In this document: in pieces, positions 46,218-58,600 of the stretch | Position numbering within the stretch: the first letter of the stretch is position 1 | Layout: each line of letters opens with the position of its first letter | Assembly (NCBI RefSeq): GCF_035582795.1 | Contig: NC_134368.1 | Location: 33,106,501-33,170,500, forward strand | Length of the DNA: 64,000 bases | Direction of reading: 5' to 3' | From: Mycteria americana | Taxonomy: Eukaryota; Chordata; Aves; Ciconiiformes; Ciconiidae | Notes under the pieces: model-generated | Database searches by the model: none | Told to the model about the DNA's origin: nothing | Seen by the model: the letters and a program-made list of their open reading frames with translations, nothing else | Made by a program: the position numbers and the translations under genes

Positions 46218-49200
46218 AGTTAGGGAACTGAATTCAAAGGAACATGAGTTAGAATGGATAGCGATAAAAAGTGAACCTTTCAGAGGAAATAAAATAGCAA
46301 GGGCACGGAGTATGTGCAAAGGATGTAAAATCAAAACTGTAAGTGTAACTGAATAAAATTACTCCTACCTCCAGCTTCCAGTGGAAGAGAATGAGTTAAG
46401 TAAAGACTTCGCTAAGAAAGAAGCATCTGTGAAGGCAAACTACTGGTCAAAGAACACCAGTCACTATAGAGGTTGCTGGAGAAAACTCAGTAAATAGCAT
46501 GAGTCAGGCAAAAAGGCCAGAAGTCCAATTCTGTATTTATAGAGAAACCTCTTTATGCATAGAAGATTTATAAACGCCAGCCCTTTAAAGCATACTTTTT
46601 TGACACAGAGCAAATGAAAATGACCCTTTCGCTACAAGCAAAACTAGTCACACGTTCCTGCTGAAACTGAATATTCAGAATTCAGAGACACCAGTGTAAA
46701 CTACTCATTTCTGCTCAATTTACTGGTTCCTGAAATTCAGCCTTTGGGAAATGACAAAGTTCATAAAGACAATGGAAGTACAGCATTGGTAATTTGGTGC
46801 CAGATTATATTTGCTTATGTATGTGCATGCTGAGAAATTTTGTCGTTTATTTAACCAGCAAATAATCTTTTCGTAATTTATGAGTAGCTCACACAACAAC
46901 ACTGGTACCTTTCAGTAGCTTAATAATCGACTAGCGGGAGAAGACTGACACCTGAGCATGTTGATTAGCAGAGCTAATTTTTTTGTGAAGAGAATGCTGG
47001 CTGAAGAGTTGATGAGCCAAGAATCAAAACCTAATAAATTATTTTGCTGTGAAAAATGAGCCATATATTGGCATTATCCCACTCATTCACATTATTCTTG
47101 TAAGCAAATCACCTCAGATGTACTGACAATGGAATTGTGTAGCATTTTGATGTGTACAAATTAGATGGCATTGCAGCGTCACAGGCACAGCTGAATCTTA
47201 CTGCCCTGATCTTTCGCTAGGTTTTTTAGAAACATCAAGTAACAATATGATGGAGTCCTAAGATTGCGCAAGTATTGGACTGTAATGCCAATTCTCCCTC
47301 TGAGTTAGAGAGTTTAAAGAAGAGTTTGTAAAATATTTATCATTTTTGAAGCTTCCAATTTTACTTGTTGCAAACTCATTATTAAGTTAAAGCATCCACA
47401 GGTTTCACAGAGAAATATGAGTAATTAATAAAGATTGCTTTACCATTGAAGAGACCTTCAAAACATAGACTTTATGTTCTTAAAGTTTAATTGCAATAAA
47501 AAAACCCCTATTCTTAATTCTCTTACCATGTGTACATAGGTAAAATTTAAAAGTGCCTTTGTGAGATTAGCTAGCTGTTCAACACTGAGACCTTGGAAGA
47601 GCTGATCACTGCCAGACTAAAAAACCAGCCATATTCAACTAGGCAGATCGATGATCATAAAAAGACCACAGAAAATGCTTGTTGCTTCTTTTTTAAAAGC
47701 CCAGTTATTATAATTTATCTTGGGCTGATTAGGACCCCAAAGGAGTCATAATGCAGCTTCTGGACCACATGTTGGTTGTGCAGCTCTTCAAGACTTTCAA
47801 TTTTAATAAATCGCTTGAAATGTAATTTAGCTAGGTACTTGTATTAAAAAAGCACGATGCAACTGGATTTTTGCTATGGAGGTGTACATAACTAAAATGA
47901 AAGTAAGTAGGTTATTTTATGAAAATATGATTGGCATGACTGCTGGGATTTCAATCTTGCAGAGTCCCTCATCAGCAAAACTGACTAATGTTAAATAGGG
48001 AAGGTTTCAGGTATGATACTGATGTGGTGATATTGGAGGTATATTATAGGTAGGAAGCTGTAGTATGGCCTGAATAGATGCAGCTGTTCACTTGTAAACT
48101 AAAGCATGAGCATCGAAGTCTTCAGAGATAAAGCTGTTATTAAAAAGTAAATTCTAAAATGAATGATTTAGATTCATTACTCAAGGCCCTTGAAGATGAC
48201 TAATGTTTGATGCATATTTTCTGTATGGCAACCTCACTAAAGCCAGATTTCTACTAAGCCTTTTATTTAGATAAGAAGAATGAGTTCCCCAATAAATTAA
48301 AATTCAGCTTCTTCAGTGTGATAAATTTTGATCAAAGCAAATGGCAACTCCAGAAAATACTTGCAAAATTGCAACAGTCAGTATTTGTCTTCTTAAATAT
48401 CATCTTAACTTCTATTGAGTACAAACATTTGGAACATTGCTTCCTAATGGGGGGCACTTAAAACACCTCTTGTCTTGCAGTGCAAATGAAACTGGATTAT
48501 GCCTATGTGTTCAGTTGCTCATCCACAGACTTGTTTGAATGTTCACATCCAAAATCTATGTTTGGCCACCACTTGGTTTACTCCGCTGAAAAAGTGAATC
48601 TATTTGAATAAAATTTGGACTGAGCGTAGTAGTAACATACTTCAATTAATAATTGGAAATGGCTATTCTAAATGTTATTTCTGGGATGAAAAAAGTCAAT
48701 ATGTTTAAATGAAACTCCTGAGAAGCCACATTAAAATTGAATATTTCTTCAAAACATGAATGAAATTGAAAAATATATAAGGGGTTTACAAAGGACAAGT
48801 TCTTAAAAATAATAATTTTCATAACAGCTTTTACTTTTTTCCTCTATGATGTATGACAGATGGAGATACACATGACAATAAAAATTAACTACAACTATTT
48901 TCTGCTTGAACTGATACAGTCTCCTTGAAAAATTACAACAGCTAGGTTTAAGAATAGATATAAAGTTTACGTTTAGATTTCACAGTAAATAATTCCTAAA
49001 AAACAAAAAATCATCTTCTTTTCCTAGATATATATGACAGTCTGGATTTCCATTTTTCTTAAAATGGTGGAAATGATTCTGGGTTCACAATAGTGGAACA
49101 CAGAGCAAAAATTGTCCTTGTCTACATTCAAAAAATTGAATTTTAATGGGATTATTTTTATATTTAATAGATCAAAAAGACTGTATTTTCACTTTGTTGT

Positions 49201-52200
49201 AGAAGATAACTGTAGGGTTTGGAACACTCAGGCTTATGCTCTAATGAATAGTTAATCAGTTACAAAACAGAATTGCTGTTTCCTTGATGAAAAATGAATG
49301 AATCAATGAATGAGAGGACTATCAAACAACAATCAATAGCTTCATAACCAGGGGACTCACCTAGGATGTCAAAGAATGGGACACGAACTTGGATATCCCG
49401 AGTACAAAATGAAGGCTTTAACTTCAAGGCTAAGTAAATTACCTTATAATTTTATCTTGATTTTTACCAAAAGCAGCGTCATGTATTTGTACAGAATACT
49501 ATGGAAAAATGTTAGAATCTGAAGGGGGAAAAATGTGAGAATGAGAAAATTATTTCTCACCTAGTTTCAAGAACAATCAGCGATAACTTCCCATTTCAAA
49601 ACTTTCTGAAAATTCTAGAATGTACTGCTGCCTACCTACAAAACCTAGCCAGGAATGTCTCTCTAATTTGCTTCAAAAAGCTCTAAACCAAAGAATTAAT
49701 GATTAGCTTTTGATAAAAGGGCATTTGCCCTTCAGTTAAGATATTCCATAAATAAATGTTTTTGATTTTGAAAAGTCAAAAGCTCAGAGGAATTTATCAG
49801 GAGTTTCTCCATTCAGTCTAGGCATCTCATTAGTTGCCTAAGTTAGGAGTACAGATTATTTATATTTTATTTATAGCCAAAAAAGAGTAATTGGCATTTC
49901 TAGAGGTTAGTTAACTACCAATACTGGCCTGAGACTAGAGCAACAATGCACACAACCTAAGCACCCTTGAAGCTTTTGCCTTCAACATCTGGTCAGCAGT
50001 TGACACATCTGAATTTTATCTAAATTGGGAAAATTTGTTTGGAAGCCTCACTTTAACTATATCAGAAGTCATCAAAGTTACCCTTAGCATTAAAACTGAT
50101 TCATAGGTTGCCTTATATAGGTTTTAGTGGCCAGTTCTTTATGCCATACGTAAATGTGCATTTATTTCTGTTCTGTACTTTGCCATTACTGCAGCATACT
50201 AAAAAATCGTTACAGTTATGTGATAATTACTGCTGCATTCTTACAATTTAGTTAATTGGTTTATTTCTGCAAAAGGAAGCCACAAAGCCACAGGACTATT
50301 ATCCAGATTTTTGAAATACCTCTACTATAGCATTTTTACTGTATAGGAATTAGCATGCCATTGATAAATTATAAACAAATATTTAGATAAGTGCATTTGT
50401 GCACCCTACAGAGGGCACTAATACACATATTAAAAGTCCATCATATGCAAGAATATAGTATGTATTTAAAAAGTCACTGTAAAAATGCCTTCAAATACTT
50501 CTGAATTCATGAAAAAAATGAAAACGTGAGAAGAATCCTCACATGTATTTCTACAATGCTGAAACAGAGATACGTTGATATAATGCATTTTGGTGCCTGT
50601 TAGACCAAAATGAAACAAAAATGTTAGTATCTCCAATTATTGAAAGTCATAAATTTTTTTTGCAGATATGAGAAATAAAATGAAGCTATAATATCAGCTC
50701 CTCACAAGGTTGTTAATAAGTTTCTATTTGATATTACCACTAGTTATCTTGATTATCACCTATTATGACTGTCTTTTTATTCCTGCTCTTTATTAATGTT
50801 CTGGTTTTCTCTCTAGAAGTAAATTACACAGATGAATACAGCACATTCAAACCTGGCATTACCATAATGCAAAAGGGCAAATGACTTAACTTAGATAAGT
50901 CTTTACTGCAGTTTTAAATGGAAATTCTGCAGCTGTGAGAGAGAGGGTGAATGTGCAACAGTAATTTTGTCACTTAATATTCTCACCTTCAAGTCAGCAT
51001 ACCAGTGAAGCAAGCCTTTTAATTTAGCAACAAAATGGAAGCAGGTGTATTTCAAATCAGTTAACTGCAATGACTGTAAACCACTAACGGTCATGTTAGC
51101 AAAGGTGTGCCTATGTGTGATCTGTATTAATCACAGGAAAGACATCATATGTTCTGCAGGAAAGGATAAGATACTAAAGCTTACTACAATATGCTAAAGT
51201 TGGCTGAAATACGCATCTTTTGCCAAAGACTCAGATGTTTTTGCAGGCAAGAACCACAAGAGAGTTGCCACATACCTTGCAGGGGTGGAAAGAGGGTTTA
51301 TGGCAGTAATTTACTGCCAGCTCTACCACTCCATTTTCAAGACAGGACTGAGCTGGTCACAGAGTAATTTACCAGTGCCGGTCTCAACACTCCCTTCTAT
51401 GTCACCAAGGAGCAGTATCAGGATATCAGGACTCAGGTTACAACCACAATTCAGATTACCTGACAAACCTTGTAACAGCCCATCTCTGCTGTGACCCTTG
51501 TGGCATAACCCTAGACGTCTTTGCTCTTTTACTGTTTGTGAGGCAGGTGAGACTCAAAAATCACACTCTCGTCACTGCTGCAATACACCTATCATAAATT
51601 CACCATAAGACTTTTAAGGTTTAAGCACTTTTCATTGCTTTGCTACAAACCAAGGCATGCCTGGCTAAAATTAGCAAAGCAGGCTTTACTTCTTCATGAA
51701 AATTTGGTGTGGTCAGCTGCCAGAGAAACCTGTTGTTCACTTCCTCTTAGACATTAAACTACATTATGTTCAGGTACTTTCAGAATAGAATACTGAACAC
51801 CGGGCACCAGGATTGTCATGTCTAGGGAACAGAATGTCATACAATTTGACAGTCATCATTAAATCAATTCTTTTGCTTTACCATTTTTGAGTTAAAATTA
51901 CAGAAATAATGTATTTCCTATGTCCAGCTACCAACAAAAGACCTTACCAGGTTCAGAGATAGGTTAAGAGACAAAAAAGAAAACCTTTCTTATTTTGCAT
52001 TTTCTTCAGATCAACTCTAAGAGGTATTTCTCTGTATTATCCAGTTAACAAACTGTCATGATGCTTAGCAATCCAGCCTTTCAGCTTTCACTGAAGAGAA
52101 CCTTACTTGGCAAGACCTCTATTCTTATATTCTTAAACCTTCCACAGGAATTTATTTCTCTTAGATTCAATCTTCCTTGTCCTTTAGTCTCCCTCTGGCC

Positions 52201-53198
52201 TCCAGATATCTTATCACTGTAAGTAATGTGTTCTGTTTTTTTCAGCAGGATACTCCCTCTGCTCCTTTCCCTGTTTGTATTAAAAGTTCCTTTTAAATTC
52301 TATACTAATTTTTCACATTAACGCTTTGCCAAAATGAAATTGTTTTGAAATACTGTTAGTTTTGCTGTCATGAAAAAAAAAAGAAGAGTATTTTCATTAA
52401 CACTTCAAATTCAGAAACTCTAATTGGTCTTTTGCTTTCATCCTAAATCTAAATATAAACCAGGGAGGCAAGGCCAAGAATGACAATGAGAAGAAAAAAA
52501 ATTGCAACTATAAAAAGCCTGAAAACAGTCCTGACAGCTAAAACATGAAACAAGCTTGTTGATAAATACTCTTTCTGCACAGTATGCTTTATCTATTGTG
52601 TTTTCTCTGTTCCACACTGAGAGTGTAAAAACAGATTTAAAAAGTAGTCCATCATTTGGTAATGCTGCTAAGATAAAAATAGCAAAAATAATACAACTGG
52701 TTTGCTTGACATGAAAATAAGTCTTTTTAAAAAAGGTATTTCCCTTTGATGTTTAATGAGAAAAGACTTTCAGATGCTACTACCAATCCCACCTCATGCT
52801 TTCACCATAAAACAGGAAAGGAAATTTTCAAGTGAACCTAGCCTTTGGCAACTGCCAGTATTTTGCTTTGTTGATCTTGGATACATCTTCTGTCTTAGCG
52901 TGATATCCAGGTACTTTGAAAGCTTTATGTGCTGCTGTATCTAGACCTTTGACCACCATAACATCTTGCTTTGCAGCAAGTGATGCAGAAAAAGGACATG
53001 AAAAAGCACTATTCCTAGTTACACTGTAAGTGGTGTAACCTACAGTACTTGCTGTCACTTCTATCACGCTTTATGTATCAGATTGGTTTAGAATGATGAT
53101 GACTTAAGGGCAAAGTCTCCACTTGAGCTAAATGACATTTTGGCATTTGTAAAGGAATAAGGCTGCCTGGAAGAACTGAAAGGCATTTGTGTGTGCAT

Positions 53199-53201
<3 letters not shown>

Positions 53202-53267
<66 letters not shown>
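53202..53267 (+). repeat. (TG)33 dinucleotide microsatellite
   Basis: Sixty-six bases of uninterrupted TG, preceded by related GTGTGTGCATGATTG. In the SGCZ transcript it reads as (CA)33. ORFs encoding runs of His-Thr or Cys-Val here are products of the repeat and not genes. Confidence 0.97.
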
Positions 53268-53269
<2 letters not shown>

Positions 53270-55160
53270 TTGCGTGCTTAGATCTATGCTCTGGCAGTCT
53301 TTTTCTAGCATGCTCACAAAATATGTTTCAAATGTTTTACAAACCTGCTACCTAATAGCTTCAAAGGAAACCAAGATATTTGCTAAAGAACCATAAAACT
53401 GAATTCTAATGCTTTCTAAGTAGGAACGGCGAGATAAACATATCCCACTGTACCCATTACTGATATTAGTGTTGACAGGATCAATACAAGTGCTCTTCAT
53501 ATATGAAAACAGAAAATTTATGGTATGCATATTCACTTCAGTTTATCTATGAATGTGACATATACCACCAGGAAACATTGACATGTAGGTTTTAGTGTGG
53601 GCTACCAACTAAGGTATGATGATTTCTGAGAGGAGAGGTCTCTAGTTGCTTTACCTTGCTAAGCTCATTCACCCTATCCCTTCTTGCAGTGAAGTGTGCT
53701 TATTCATGCAGCTTTCTCATCTTCCCCTCACTGTACAGAATCTTACTTAAAAGTGAAGTTGAAAATACATGCCAAAAGCAACTAACTTCTAAAACACAAG
53801 TATGGGAAATACACTATGCAAAGAGGAACTGTACACAGAAGGAAATAAAGGACAGGAGAATGGTCCCTTCTTATGGTCAAAACCAAATTCCTTTAATTTT
53901 CTCTCCACTAAGATGAAAGGGTAGCTGTATAATATTATTTTAGAATGTCAACGTGGTTAACCATGGATGCTTTAGTTTGCCAAGATATGATCAAAACCAG
54001 CCACATTTGTTGTGTGTTCTTCTGTTCATATAGTTCTAATGCCATTTTGTGAATTAATCCTGTGAAACAACAGTATTTTGTAATATTGCTCTTTGTTTCA
54101 AAGCACTGCAGTTTGGCACTAACTTTGCTCGGTATCATACCTACGAATGCCCACCTCATCAAAGCAGTTTGGACCAGTATACTTGATTGTCACATCATTT
54201 ATTCAAACAGGAACCAAAAAGTCTGCATTCCTAGATTAGCATAGGTTTGGAATGGAATATCCCCAAACTCTGTACCTCAGCTCAAGTAAAATGAAAATAG
54301 TTAATAAAACCTGACAGGAGATCACTCAAAGAAAAAATATATAATATTAATTGCACACTGTTATGAACAATTGTACAGTATGAAATAATAATGTAAAAAA
54401 AGAATAAAGATTTAACACTTATGGAAAAAATAATAAAAATTAGAAATGACAGTCAATGAAACTAATGAGAATGACTTTTAGAAATGTATCAAGCATAAAG
54501 TATATGCTAGTGAAAGTAGATTAATTGAAAAGCAGAGAAGGAAAGTGAAAAGATAAATTTTCCCCAAGGAATTTAAATAAGAAATAGGAAGAGGTTCTTG
54601 CTAAATTATTTATAAATTAATAAATGGGGATGCTAATTAGTGCAGAAGGAAAACCAAGCGACTCAATAAAATCTCAGCCATGGTCCAAGATCCTAAGAAC
54701 TATATTTATTACTCCAGTCTGGCAAAGTTCCTCATGGAATGCTTTAGCTTCAGTGGTACAACTTGCAGGACAAAAATTCAAGCACACATTTAAATGCCTT
54801 GTAGGATTACTACCAGAATGCTTAGATATTGGCATTGCAAATTCAAACCCAAAGGATGGGCAATGTAGCTCTGAAAAATGTAAAAGTGCTCAAACCAATG
54901 AGGCAACTAAAATTACAAACCGTGGGTGAGAAAAATGCGTATTTTAACAATCCATATAATTCATAGCTGCTTTTAAAAAACTTTGGTGAATTTAAGCATC
55001 AATTTAGTTTATTCATTCAGGGCTCATTCTTGCTCCTATACAATTAAAAGGCAAACCTTATACTGATTTCAAGCTCCAGGCTACTAGTTCCAGTTGGTGA
55101 GGCCTGGCAAGGATGGATAAGAAGCATATAATCTACTAATTTCATAGTTTCTGTAAGGTC

Positions 55161-55204
55161 ATAGTAAATAATATGCACATTAATAGTAAATAATATGCAC
55201 ATTA
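55161..55204 (+). repeat. exact 22-bp tandem duplication
   Basis: Positions 55161-55182 and 55183-55204 are identical (unit begins ATAGTAAATAATATG and ends CACATTA). Perfect identity suggests a recent duplication. Confidence 0.92.
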
Positions 55205-55587
55205 CATTTATCAACTTTAAATGATTCTCCCATAAAAATAAACTTTTTTTTTGTGGAAAGAAACTTTTTATAATTTCTGGTATAAATTCAAGTGTGAGGT
55301 AGGGTTCCTTTAGTGACTGATTGTTCTGATAAATACAAGCTCAAAAAAGCCCAAAATATTAGTTAGTCATAAGGTATTAAAATTCAATAATAAATAATAT
55401 GAAGCATTTAAAATTATTTAAAACAATAAACAATTCTATGTGAATAATACAGCTATATGTGACATTTAAAATAAAATTAATACAGAGAAGGCTTCTTTTA
55501 AACAAGCAGAAACTTATAAGAAGTGTTGCTGCCTATGATAGTGACAGCTGCAAAGAGTAGGACATTACTCCTAAGGTTAGAAAGAAC

Positions 55588-55619
55588 AAATTTTATTGAA
55601 TTTATTAAATTTTATTGAA
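55588..55619 (+). repeat. 13-bp direct repeat AAATTTTATTGAA
   Basis: The motif occurs at 55588-55600 and at 55607-55619, separated by TTTATT. It is a simple AT-rich duplication. Confidence 0.8.
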
Positions 55620-58600
55620 TGCTGTTGTCTTTACCTGTAACTTTCAAAGAGGGGATGTTCTCATTACATGGTGGTTGCCCTCTCTCAGATTTCCTTCCAC
55701 CTTCACACGCTCAGTTCCTCCCCACTGATCAGCAACACTCCTTACACTACTTTTTCAACACTGTGTCATCCTTATAATCTATAAATCTTTTGTACAGTCT
55801 GCATCTTGATCCTTTTTCCCCCTAACATGTCTGTCTCTGTAGTTAAAAGAAACAAGAGACACCCAAACATTCCAAAACCCTGTCACCAGGCACCTGTGCA
55901 TTAGATGATTCTTCTTGTTTATAAAAAGCTTCATCTGTATAATATTTTTGGTTTGGTGGTGAACATTACCACATAGTTTCTTTGCCTTTTCATCAGTATC
56001 CATGAAGTATAAAGCCATTTGCATTTTGAATCTCAGAGCAGTTATACATTCTTCAGATGCATCCATTTCTGCCTGGATATTGAGTTTTTTTGATTTATTC
56101 TCTTTTTATGAGATGATTCTTACCACATATAATTTCATTTCTTTTAGAGAATATATGTTGAGTTTTGCCACTCTTCCTTCTGGAATTTACATTACCCATT
56201 CTGAATTCTTATACATTTCTATCTATGCTTCTTAATCTTCATACACACATACACACTTCTGTACTTTCTGAACCTTGAGCAAAGCCACATTGCTATATAC
56301 TTTTAATTCAAATACAAAGGGCTATATACATTGATGATATTTTTCTAGAGCCAAAATCATGGCTTATTATGTTTGTGTCTTGGTGTGCTGAATTTAATGC
56401 TGTCAGACACTGTGAAATGTAAACTCGTCATTAGCCACAATGAGGACAGGAATTTAAATTCACAACATAGGCTGAAGGCTGCAGGCCATATTTTTGTGGG
56501 TGATATAATATTTTTTCTGGAGTTTCTTCCTGTGGGTGAAATTATTTCTAGCTTATAGGACTCTATTATGAATAAAGCTTTGAGACGTATTGCAGAGCAG
56601 AAATGATTTGAATCTGTGTTTTCCACAGCTTTGACTGCATACCTGCTTTATAAATAGATCTATAGATAACAGTGAAGTCCAAGTGTTACTGGTGAAAATC
56701 TGCTAACTTTTCCTCTGAGTAAAGATTTTTTCAAACTGTGACTGCCTTGGATTCAAACAGTACCTCCCTGTGAGGATTTCTGTATTCTTTCTGCTACTTT
56801 CTACCTAAATTTAGAGTCAAGATCTTCTCGTTCATTCACATAAGTTTTGAAAGTATGATCTATGTCATGACATATTGTATAATCTTACTGTGAAGTTTAC
56901 AGCTACTAAATACATTAGCTTGTACTGAAAGTTGGGTGAAAAAATTGCCTTAAGATTGGATAAAAATAAAAAAGCCACTTTGTAGTAGTTTCAGATGGGA
57001 TTCAGAGAAAACAAAATGCAGTTCTGACATGTATTAAATGGCTCACAGTAAGAGGTACATCTGTATATTTTTTGGGAAAAGCCAGATGCTTGCAATATTT
57101 CCTAAAAATGTAATAGTATTCCTCCTATTCTGAAGGCTTTACAAATTGAAAACCAAATCATCTCATCTTATAACATCTAATGAGAATACTGTTCTAGGAC
57201 AAAGCGAGGTATTTTTGGCCCGTAGTATCATCATCATAGGACAAGTATTTGGAGCCAAATACTCTTTTCATTGAACCTAAATCCTATAGTGCTTTGTAGC
57301 GTGACCCTTATCTCTAACAATAGAGTTTTGTTTCCAGGCAGAAATAAATCACAAGCAAGTACTCTAAGGCAAAAGAAGAAAATGGGAATGCTGGAGCTCC
57401 TTTATGATTCACGTTTCCCTCCTGTGAGTAGCTGTATCTCAAAAATAGAGATAGGTCTGACTGCTGTAATTTAAATGTGCATTTTCAAAACTACCAAAGC
57501 CTGAGGGCATGTGATTGTCAGGCTTAGCTCAGGTTTTAAGAGTTAGAATTTTACTACAAAATCCGAACCCAATTCATATCCAGTTACTGCATCAAAACCT
57601 TCTGAATGTTTAGTGAGTGTTTTCCAAACAAGCTGGTTTGGTTTGATTTAAGAGTTATCTCAGCTTACTAATAATGGGGCAATTTTCCACTGGGCTTTGA
57701 CCCTTACATAGGCCATGTGGATTGGCCTGGTATCATGCAATTCAGACCCTTCAAAACTAGAACTACTTTAAATTGCATCTCTGGACACTGCACAGTCCTT
57801 CAACAGCGAATGTGGAATATGACTGGGAATATGATGCAGATATTGGCAGTTTTGCCTAAAAATATTCATTCTTACATTGGTCACAAATACCCAATAACTT
57901 AATCTTGGTGTCAAAGGTTTAACCTGAAAACCAGATTCAATCTGGAAGTTAGAATCAGTTTCTGGATCAATACTGCTCTGTACCAGAACAGAGCAAATAG
58001 TCTCTCTAACTCTGGGAAGCTGCTGGCTGTGTTCTGCAAAGGAACAGCTCAGACAAGTACAGAATCAGCTCAAAAACGTAAGCCCTATTTAATAGAATTA
58101 AATAGATTACAGCCCAGAAGAAGAGAAAAGGATTAAAATCTGTCTTCTCTTATAACTGTTGTTATCATGAAAAAAGGAAGAAAAAAGTTGAATATGGAAG
58201 GAGAGGCATTCAGAAAGCATGGATTATAGAAAGGTTGACTCTCTAGGTAGAGGATGATTTTCCTCTACCTGAACATCAAAGAGTGTCATTTTGCTGGGGT
58301 TTTTTCCTTCCTTTTTCTTTCTCCTGCCTGACTATATGCTGGCTCCTTCTATGTCTCTGTCTATAGAACAGCCTTGTTGAGTATTTTTCAGTGGAATGGC
58401 TGTAAGAAATTGAACATATTTTCCTGGGCTGGCAGAACTGCTTACACATTTGTCTGCTTTCGGGTCTATTCCCTTCTCAGAAAAACTTCTTTTATCAAGG
58501 CTTCTTTCTCTTTAGATACATTCCTGAGACCAATCATTCTGTTCCTTGGCATGTTTCTGTTCAAGTACCAAAAATCAAAATCTTTTTTTTGCAAACAAAC

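Noticed and set aside
52828-53067. 79-codon minus-strand ORF that looks somewhat protein-like
   Set aside because: No recognisable family, no ATG start, no flanking splice sites or poly(A) trace. Not enough to call a gene or processed pseudogene.
53078-53317. ORF with a long Thr-His run
   Set aside because: Direct translation of the (TG)33 microsatellite.
55627-55665. Possible upstream SGCZ exon ending LKVTG before GTAAAG
   Set aside because: The donor-like end fits, but the upstream codons read QPPCNENIPS, unlike the expected zeta-sarcoglycan sequence. Chance match.
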